A program made the translations under genes and the position numbers. 64,000 bases of DNA from Streptomyces sp. NBS 14/10. GTDB taxonomy: Bacteria; Actinomycetota; Actinomycetes; Streptomycetales; Streptomycetaceae. This document shows positions 59,214-64,000 of this stretch, one piece after another; positions within the stretch are counted from its first letter, which is position 1; the number at the start of each line of letters is the position of its first letter. The notes below the pieces were generated by a model. The model was not told the DNA's origin and did not search any database. It worked only from the letters and a program-made list of their open reading frames with translations. The DNA lies in the NCBI RefSeq assembly GCF_002224125.1, contig NZ_NCSM01000007.1, forward strand, positions 855,371-919,370, read 5' to 3'.

Positions 59214-60197
59214 TTACGCGGCCACCGGCGCCCGCTCGTCGAGCAGCCCCTCGCCCCGCAGATCGGCCCACACCCCGTCCGGGATCTCGGCCCCGAACGA
59301 CTGGAGATTGCTCCGCGCCTCCTCGGCGGTACGCATGCCGACCACGACGCCCGCCACGGCCGGATGCCGCAGCGGAAACGCCATCGCCACTTGCGGCAAC
59401 GTCACGCCGTGCGCCTCGCAGACATCCGCGATGCGGTGCGTCCGGCCGATCAGTTCCCGCGAGGCGGGCGCGTACTCGAAGTGCGCGCCTTCGGCGGGGC
59501 GCGGGGTGGCGAGCAGACCCGAGTTGAAGATCGACGCCGCGAGTACGGAGACGCCGCGCTCGACGCACGCGGGCAGCAGGTCGTCGAGGGCGTTGTGCTG
59601 CAGGAGCGTGTAGTAGCCGGACAGCATCACCGCGTCCACGTCCGCCTCTTGGACCAGCTTGGTGAGCATGCCGGTGTGGTACATCCCGGCCCCGATGGCT
59701 CCTACGACACCCTCGGCGCGCAGCTCGTCGAGGGCGGGATAGCCGGTGCGCAGCGCGTCCTCGAAGTGCTTCTCCGCATCGTGGAGGAAGAGCATGTCGA
59801 TGCGGTCGACGCCCATGCGGGTGAGGGAGTCCTCGACGCTGCGGCGTACACCGTCACGCGAGAAGTCCCACATGCGGCGGTGCGTCGCGGGCACCTGGAA
59901 CGCGTCGTCCATACGGCCCGCCGGGTCCTGCGGGACGAGCAGCCGGCCGACCTTCGTCGACAGCGTGAACTCGTCGCGCGGCTTGGTGCGGAGAAGGTCG
60001 CCCATCCGGCGCTCGGAGTGTCCGATGCCGTAGTGCGGCGAGGTGTCGAAGTACCGGATGCCAAGATCCCACCCCGCGGCCAGCGCCCCCGCGGCGGTCT
60101 CGTCGTCCAACGCCTCGAACAACCCACCCAGCGGCCCACCCCCGAAGCCCAGCTCCGTGACCTCTACCGTGCTGCGGCCGAGCCGGTTCTTCCTCAT
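59214..60197 (-). CDS. Aldo/keto reductase
   Basis: A 327-residue NADPH-dependent TIM barrel. The tetrad is present: Asp in IRYFDTSPHYG (with Tyr), Lys in FTLSTKVGRLL and His in MLFLHDAEKHFED. The C-terminal cofactor site is AGVVVGMRTAEEARSN. The family reduces aldehydes and sugars such as L-fucose or D-threo-aldose. AGGAGG lies nine bases before the ATG at 60197. It is a single gene next to the repeat region. Confidence 0.9.
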   Translation of the reverse strand: MRKNRLGRSTVEVTELGFGGGPLGGLFEALDDETAAGALAAGWDLGIRYFDTSPHYGIGHSERRMGDLLRTKPRDEFTLSTKVGRLLVPQDPAGRMDDAFQVPATHRRMWDFSRDGVRRSVEDSLTRMGVDRIDMLFLHDAEKHFEDALRTGYPALDELRAEGVVGAIGAGMYHTGMLTKLVQEADVDAVMLSGYYTLLQHNALDDLLPACVERGVSVLAASIFNSGLLATPRPAEGAHFEYAPASRELIGRTHRIADVCEAHGVTLPQVAMAFPLRHPAVAGVVVGMRTAEEARSNLQSFGAEIPDGVWADLRGEGLLDERAPVAA

Positions 60198-60288
60198 CCC
60201 GCGGATCCTCCTCGTGTCACGGCGCCGACGGGCGGCAAGTTTGCCGTGAGGGTGGCGGGGTGCCAACCGGTTTTCGGGGTGAAGTGGT

Positions 60289-60489
60289 TCAGGGGGTGAG
60301 GTGGTCGAAGTCTCCCGCCTTCACCGCGGCTACGAACGCGGCGAGGTGCATGGGGGTAGTGGAGACGACGACACGGGGGTCGTCGCTCTCACGTATGAGG
60401 GTCGTGTCGGCGCGCCGCGCCAGCTCTACGCAGTCCGGCCCATTGCCGCCCGAGAAGGACGACTTCCGCCACTGGATCGCCACGTTCAC
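60289..60489 (-). CDS. DUF397 protein (copy 2)
   Basis: A 66-residue DUF397 protein, the small partner of DUF5753 regulators in Streptomyces. WRKSSFSGGNGPDCVELARR and VRESDDPRVV-like segments are the family core, and AFVAAVKAGDFDH its end. It is nearly a copy of the protein just upstream. Such proteins help or antagonise their XRE partner in development and antibiotic control (WhiJ and AbaA systems). Confidence 0.88.
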   Translation of the reverse strand: MNVAIQWRKSSFSGGNGPDCVELARRADTTLIRESDDPRVVVSTTPMHLAAFVAAVKAGDFDHLTP

Positions 60490-60502
60490 AGCCGTAGCCT
60501 TC

Positions 60503-60706
60503 CTATCGGCCTACGAAATGGTCGAACTGGCCCGCCTTCACCGCGGCGAGGAAACCCGCGAGGTGTGCGGGAGCCGTGGACAGGACGACACGGGGGTCGT
60601 CGCTCTCACGTATGAGGGTGGTGTCGGCGCGCCGCGCCAACTCTACGCAGTTCTCGCCTCCGGCCCCGGAGTAGGACGACTTCTGCCACTTCAACGATTC
60701 GCTCAT
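60503..60706 (-). CDS. DUF397 protein (copy 1)
   Basis: A 67-residue DUF397 protein (WQKSSYSGAGGENCVELARR). The ATG at 60706 is 10 bases after the stop of the XRE-DUF5753 gene, so the set is co-transcribed. It shares the stretch CVELARRADTTLIRESDDPR with copy 2, which shows a recent tandem duplication. Confidence 0.88.
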   Translation of the reverse strand: MSESLKWQKSSYSGAGGENCVELARRADTTLIRESDDPRVVLSTAPAHLAGFLAAVKAGQFDHFVGR

Positions 60707-60716
60707 GCCTGCCTTC

Positions 60717-61571
60717 TCATAGTTCCCGTGCGATATGACGGATGAGCTGTCGGGAGTCCTCGACGCCGAGCGAACCGCCCTCGGCGATGTCGAGCAGTTC
60801 CCGGTAGCTCTGCAAGTCAACCTCAGCGTGTAGATACCGCCCGCCGAACGGTGTGTCCACCTGAACCGTGTCCAACTGCGGTACAGCGCCGCCCGCGTAG
60901 AGCACCGGCGTCGTCACTTCGATGAAGTCCTCGTTGGTGAAGGGAACCACGCGCAGCGTCACCGTGGGCCACTCAGCGACCTCCAGGAGCCGTTCCAGTT
61001 GCGCCCGCACCACCTTGCGGCCGCCGAAGCGCATCCGCAGCGCGGCCTCGTGAATGATCGCGACGATCGGCGGAGGGGTCTCTCGGTCGAAAATCACCTG
61101 CCGTCGCATGCGATGCTCAACGCGTGCCTCGATCTCGTCGTACGGAAGCCTGGGGATGTTTCCGCTGAACAGGGCTCGCGCGTAGTCCTCCGTCTGGAAG
61201 ATTCCCGGCAGCGAGACGCTCTGCACCGAGCGCATATAGGTGGCGTGGTGCTCCAGCTCCGCGACGTCCAGGAAACCGGGCGTAAGGATGCCCCGGTATT
61301 CATCCCACCAGTGCTGACCACGGTGCTCACGCGCGATGACGCACAACGCCTCGATCAGCGCATCGTCGCCGCACGAGTAGAAGGTCGCGAGCCGACGAAT
61401 GCGCTCCTCGCTGACGCCGATCCGCCCGGACTCGATGTGGCTGATCTTGCCTTGATCGGTGCCGAGCAGCCCGGCCGCCTCGCGCGCCGTCTTACCAGCG
61501 CGCTCGCGGAGTTTACGCAGTTCGGCACCCAAGCGCGCTTGTCGGGCCGTGGGGTTGTCCCTGGCGGGCAT
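60717..61571 (-). CDS. XRE regulator with DUF5753 domain
   Basis: A 284-residue regulator of the WhiJ/AbaA-orfA type. The helix-turn-helix is RERAGKTAREAAGLLGTDQGKISHIESG; the C-terminal DUF5753 begins near RGILTPGFLDVAELEHHATYMRSVQSVSLPGIFQTEDYARALF. It probably senses a state or ligand together with the DUF397 proteins. It is divergent from the HATPase gene. Confidence 0.92.
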   Translation of the reverse strand: MPARDNPTARQARLGAELRKLRERAGKTAREAAGLLGTDQGKISHIESGRIGVSEERIRRLATFYSCGDDALIEALCVIAREHRGQHWWDEYRGILTPGFLDVAELEHHATYMRSVQSVSLPGIFQTEDYARALFSGNIPRLPYDEIEARVEHRMRRQVIFDRETPPPIVAIIHEAALRMRFGGRKVVRAQLERLLEVAEWPTVTLRVVPFTNEDFIEVTTPVLYAGGAVPQLDTVQVDTPFGGRYLHAEVDLQSYRELLDIAEGGSLGVEDSRQLIRHIAREL

Positions 61572-61747
61572 CGCGTACGTTCACCGATCCTTCCGGTCCT
61601 CCGGGCCGCGCGCGTAGCGATACCACACGACCACCCACAGGAGTGACATCTACTCAGTAACCTTGCTACGGCGCTTCCCTGCCACCTACCTTCTGTGATC
61701 GTACCGCTACCGAGACAGCACATCGCGCGGCGCCGGAAGGGATCACC

Positions 61748-62215
61748 ATGGCCGACCTGCCAACCCAACTACCCATCCACGCAACGGAACCGGCCCACCG
61801 CTACCGACTGCGCGCCCCCAACATCCCCGAAACCGCCAAGGTCGCCCGCGAGATGATCGCGGGCCTGCTGCTGGCCACCGGCCACCCGGCCCTCGTCGAG
61901 ACCGCGCGCCTCCTGGTCACCGAGGTCGTAGCGAACGTCCACCTGCACACCAAGGTGCCGCTGCTCTCCCTCGAAGCGACCATCCGGGGCCCTCAACTCC
62001 ACGTATCCGTACGGGACGACGACCCCAATGGCGTCCCCTGGCCACCCGAACCCCGCACCCCCGAGGCGGAGGCCGACGCCGAGAACGGGCGTGGCCTGCT
62101 GCTGGTCCAGGCGTGCGCCGACGCCTGGGGGGCGGTGTGGCACGGCGGAATCCAGCCCACCGGTAAGAGCGTGTGGTTCTCGCTGTCCGACGCGCCCGTC
62201 CTGAAAACGACGTAG
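61748..62215 (+). CDS. HATPase_c protein, RsbW/anti-sigma-like
   Basis: A 155-residue GHKL ATP-binding protein. The N box is LLVTEVVANVHLHT (Asn), the G1 box VRDDDPNGVPW and the G2 box ENGRGLLLVQACADAWG. Stand-alone proteins of this type act as serine kinases or anti-sigma factors, and they accompany the XRE-DUF5753/DUF397 genes in the abaA-like loci. AAGGG precedes the ATG. It may bind the regulator or the sigma factor encoded 1 kb away; no direct evidence. Confidence 0.88.
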   Translation: MADLPTQLPIHATEPAHRYRLRAPNIPETAKVAREMIAGLLLATGHPALVETARLLVTEVVANVHLHTKVPLLSLEATIRGPQLHVSVRDDDPNGVPWPPEPRTPEAEADAENGRGLLLVQACADAWGAVWHGGIQPTGKSVWFSLSDAPVLKTT

Positions 62216-62251
62216 GGCGGCTTCGGATCGACGAGCAGAACCCGTCACGCG

Positions 62252-63073
62252 TCAGGTGCCGCTGGTCGCCTTCACCGCTCCCAGGGGCTGATCGATCCGG
62301 GGGCCGTGGCCGGGGCGGCGCTCGGGGAGGAGGGCTCTGTCGGACGGGGCCGTGCTGGAGGTCACGGCCTGGGTGGCGGTGAGGTCTTCGATGCGGTCGG
62401 CGAAGTCCGGTTCGGGCAGTGGCAGGTCGAGGTCGTCGATGAAGTCCACGGCCTGGGATACGTAGTTGATGACCGCGGTGGTGGCGGCGGGCGCGGCACG
62501 CCCCTTTTTGAGCCCGCGCAGGATGCGCAGGGCGATGGCCATCTCATGGTCGGTGGTGGCCGACTCCTCCTCCGAGTCGGTCACGGGCGGGACGACGCCG
62601 CCCGCCTGTTCGTGCCACCAGGCCAGCCACCAGTGGGCCTGGGCCTCCTCCCCGAGGGCCATGTGGTGGAGGTAGAGGCAGTAGGCGGCGGCGGGGTCGC
62701 CGGCGCCGCTGGCGAACTGCCACCAGAACTGCGCGCTGTCTTCGTGGCCGGCGAGTTGCAGGACGCAGCCCAGAGCTCGCGCGCCGGGCGGCTCGAGGAT
62801 GCGGTGGGTGATGACTTCCTGCAGCTGCGCCAGAGCGCCGTCACGCCCGATGATCGCCTCGCACAGGGTCCGCAGATCCCGGGCCATCAGCTCGTCCGTG
62901 TCCGGCGCGTGACCGGCGACGGCATCCCGGCCGTCGGCCGACGGCGGGCGGTCCGGGGAGCCGTCGGCGAGGCGGGCGGCGAGGCGGGCCTCGGCGGCGG
63001 CGACGTCGGGGGGAGGGGTGGGGTTGAGCAGGGCCCGCGCCAGGACGTGGTCAATGAGCGAGGTCATCGGCAT
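62252..63073 (-). CDS. Hypothetical helical protein of the sigma operon
   Basis: A 273-residue soluble protein. The middle (ALGCVLQLAGHEDSAQFWWQFASGAGDPAAAYCLYLHHMALGE) looks like TPR/Sel1-type helical repeats with Trp, His and Ala, ending AQAHWWLAWWHEQAGG. No zinc anti-sigma motif (HxxxCxxC) is visible. The start overlaps the sigma gene by 23 bases (ATG at 63073, GAAGGA upstream; a second ATG at 63067 is possible). Co-translation with the sigma factor suggests it modulates it. I do not recognise a named family. Confidence 0.75.
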   Translation of the reverse strand: MPMTSLIDHVLARALLNPTPPPDVAAAEARLAARLADGSPDRPPSADGRDAVAGHAPDTDELMARDLRTLCEAIIGRDGALAQLQEVITHRILEPPGARALGCVLQLAGHEDSAQFWWQFASGAGDPAAAYCLYLHHMALGEEAQAHWWLAWWHEQAGGVVPPVTDSEEESATTDHEMAIALRILRGLKKGRAAPAATTAVINYVSQAVDFIDDLDLPLPEPDFADRIEDLTATQAVTSSTAPSDRALLPERRPGHGPRIDQPLGAVKATSGT

Positions 63074-63632
63074 TGTTTCCTTCGGTGGTCTCGAGGAGTT
63101 GCTGAAGGCGGCGGCGGGCGTAGCGCGCGGTGGAACGTACGCCGGCCTCGGTGATGCCGAGGTGGGTGGCGGTCTGGGCGACGGTGTAGCCGCGGCAGTG
63201 GAGCAGGATGACCACATCCTGCTGGCGTTCCGGGAGCTTCTTGATCGCCTGATAGAGGTTCAGGCTCTCCTCGAGCATCGCGATGGGGTCGATGGCGTCG
63301 CGCAGGGCTGCGGTTTCGAAGGTCGCGTTGTCCACGAGGCAGGGGCCGCGGTTCCGGGCGCGGGCCACGTCGATGGCGCGGTGCTTCATCACCTTCCAGG
63401 CATAGGCGGCAGGGTTCTCCATGGCCAGGACGCGGGACCAGGAACGGGCGAGCTGTTCGAACGCCTCGTCGACGGCTTCCTCGGCGTCGGCGCGATTGCC
63501 GAGGTAGACCTCGGCCCGGTGGACATAGGCGCCGCGGTGGAGCTGGTGGAAGGCGCGGAAGTCCGGGGGGAGTTCGTCGGGCAGTCCGGTCATCGAGGTC
63601 ACACCGCGCAGGCGGAGGTGGTCCCGGGTCAC
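63051..63632 (-). CDS. ECF-type RNA polymerase sigma factor
   Basis: A 193-residue sigma factor. Region 2 is HRAEVYLGNRADAEEAVDEAFEQLARSW with AYAWKVMKHRAIDVAR; region 4 is LPERQQDVVILLHCRGYTVAQTATHLGITEAGVRSTARYARRRL. Region 3 is absent. GGGAGG supports the GTG at 63632; the later ATG at 63593 has none. The start overlaps the TGA of the small upstream gene as GTGA, and the end overlaps the next gene, so three genes are translated in sequence. Confidence 0.87.
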   Translation of the reverse strand: MTRDHLRLRGVTSMTGLPDELPPDFRAFHQLHRGAYVHRAEVYLGNRADAEEAVDEAFEQLARSWSRVLAMENPAAYAWKVMKHRAIDVARARNRGPCLVDNATFETAALRDAIDPIAMLEESLNLYQAIKKLPERQQDVVILLHCRGYTVAQTATHLGITEAGVRSTARYARRRLQQLLETTEGNNADDLAH

Positions 63633-63784
63633 CGCTTCCCCTCCCTGTGTCCCTGGTGCAGTTCCGAGATGCCCACGCGGACCCCGGCCGCGGCGGCGCG
63701 GCGCAGCAGGGCCAGGACGTCGCTGCCGAAAACGCGCATGACGAGCGCGGCGGTGGCGAGATCCCCTATGAGTTGAAGATTCAC
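63629..63784 (-). CDS. Small protein at the head of the sigma operon
   Basis: A 51-residue frame (MNLQLIGDLATAALVMRVFG then SDVLALLRRAAAAGVRVGIS and a basic tail HREGKR) whose TGA overlaps the GTG of the sigma gene. The N-terminal half is hydrophobic and could be a membrane or partner helix. A GAAGGA lies 13 bases before its GTG. It is too short for ordinary gene calling; the coupling is the best argument that it is real. Confidence 0.55.
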   Translation of the reverse strand: MNLQLIGDLATAALVMRVFGSDVLALLRRAAAAGVRVGISELHQGHREGKR

Positions 63785-63958
63785 GGACTTTCGCTGTCCT
63801 TCTGTCGGTCGTACGAGGCTGCCCCGTCCCCGCCCCGCGAGTGCGCCGTATTGCGCCCTCTGTTACCTCTAGCGTTCGCGAGAGTCCGAATGTGCATCAG
63901 ACAATACGAAATTCTTACGGACTGCACCGGTCCGGTTACAGAGTGCCGGGCCAGGCCG
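63785..63958. promoter_or_regulatory. Intergenic region before the sigma operon
   Basis: This AT-richer stretch (for the window) must hold the promoter of the sigma operon. I see no convincing -35/-10 pair and no strong palindrome. Confidence 0.3.
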
Positions 63959-64000
63959 TCACGTAGGCGGCTGGGGCGGCTGGGGCGGCGCAGGCGGCTG
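63959..64000 (-). CDS. 3' end of a proline-rich protein gene (partial)
   Basis: Read on the minus strand the last codons give QPPAPPQPPQPPT and a TGA at 63961-63959. The Pro/Gln repeat is typical of the tail of a secreted or membrane protein in Streptomyces. Only 13 codons are visible, so the call is tentative. Confidence 0.4.
   Translation of the reverse strand, partial: QPPAPPQPPQPPT

Noticed and set aside
63961..64000. GGCGGCTGGGGC repeats at the right edge as a non-coding tandem repeat
   Set aside because: They read on the minus strand as a Pro/Gln repeat ending in a stop, so a gene end is the simpler explanation.

Overview
The window is about 72% GC chromosomal DNA from a Streptomyces-like actinomycete. 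The evidence is the extreme third-position GC, frequent GTG starts and GTGA/ATGA gene overlaps, DUF397 and DUF5753 regulators, a CebR-type box and several Tat-secreted proteins. There are no rRNA, tRNA or CRISPR features and no insertion sequence that I can see. These are functional calls from reading translated sequence; no database search was possible.

Layout. (1) 0-8.3 kb: a class II lanthipeptide locus cut by the left edge. It holds a stand-alone LanM and, one base later, a 1683-residue protein joining a C39-peptidase/ABC exporter (LanT) to a second complete LanM. The precursor genes are not in view. (2) 8.3-16 kb: methyltransferase, serine hydrolase, an atypical SDR, a membrane-tethered PstS-like protein, an Old Yellow Enzyme divergent from a MerR regulator (the OYE and SDR promoters share an operator), a fructosamine-kinase-like enzyme and a GT2 glycosyltransferase. 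(3) 16-29.3 kb: a carbohydrate-use region, all on the minus strand except its divergent LacI regulator. It has two Gfo/Idh dehydrogenases, a DUF993 aldolase-like protein, a sugar isomerase, an ABC importer, cupin and DUF6807 proteins and a large Tat-secreted protein. The same 13-bp operator lies before both halves. (4) 29.3-38.2 kb: MarR-GNAT fusion, cellulose-type AA10 LPMO under a CebR-like box, HemK-like methyltransferase with a probable CTG start, isomerase, EamA/LysR divergent pair, lipoprotein and GH3 hexosaminidase. (5) 38.2-44.4 kb: a class I lanthipeptide locus lanA-lanB-lanC, including a 52-residue precursor gene and a perfect hairpin between lanA and lanB, downstream of a secreted S37 peptidase. 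(6) 44.6-57.3 kb: a fused heterodimer-like ABC exporter, esterase-like phytase protein, XRE/methionine aminopeptidase pair, an EamA exporter behind what looks like a ribosome-controlled attenuator, an M20 amidohydrolase and an MFS/LysR pair. (7) 57.3-64 kb: RTX-type calcium-binding protein, a gene-free region packed with inverted hairpin repeats, aldo/keto reductase, a WhiJ/AbaA-like regulatory set (XRE-DUF5753, two DUF397, HATPase) and an ECF-type sigma operon cut by the right edge.

How it fits together. Two lanthipeptide systems of different classes lie 30 kb apart. The class II machine appears to combine dehydration, cyclisation, leader cleavage and export in one polypeptide. The 16-29 kb genes look like a regulon for import and catabolism of one unknown sugar or glycoside. 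Many regulators sit divergently from their probable targets with a clear palindrome between them, so the regulatory logic of several modules can be read from the sequence.
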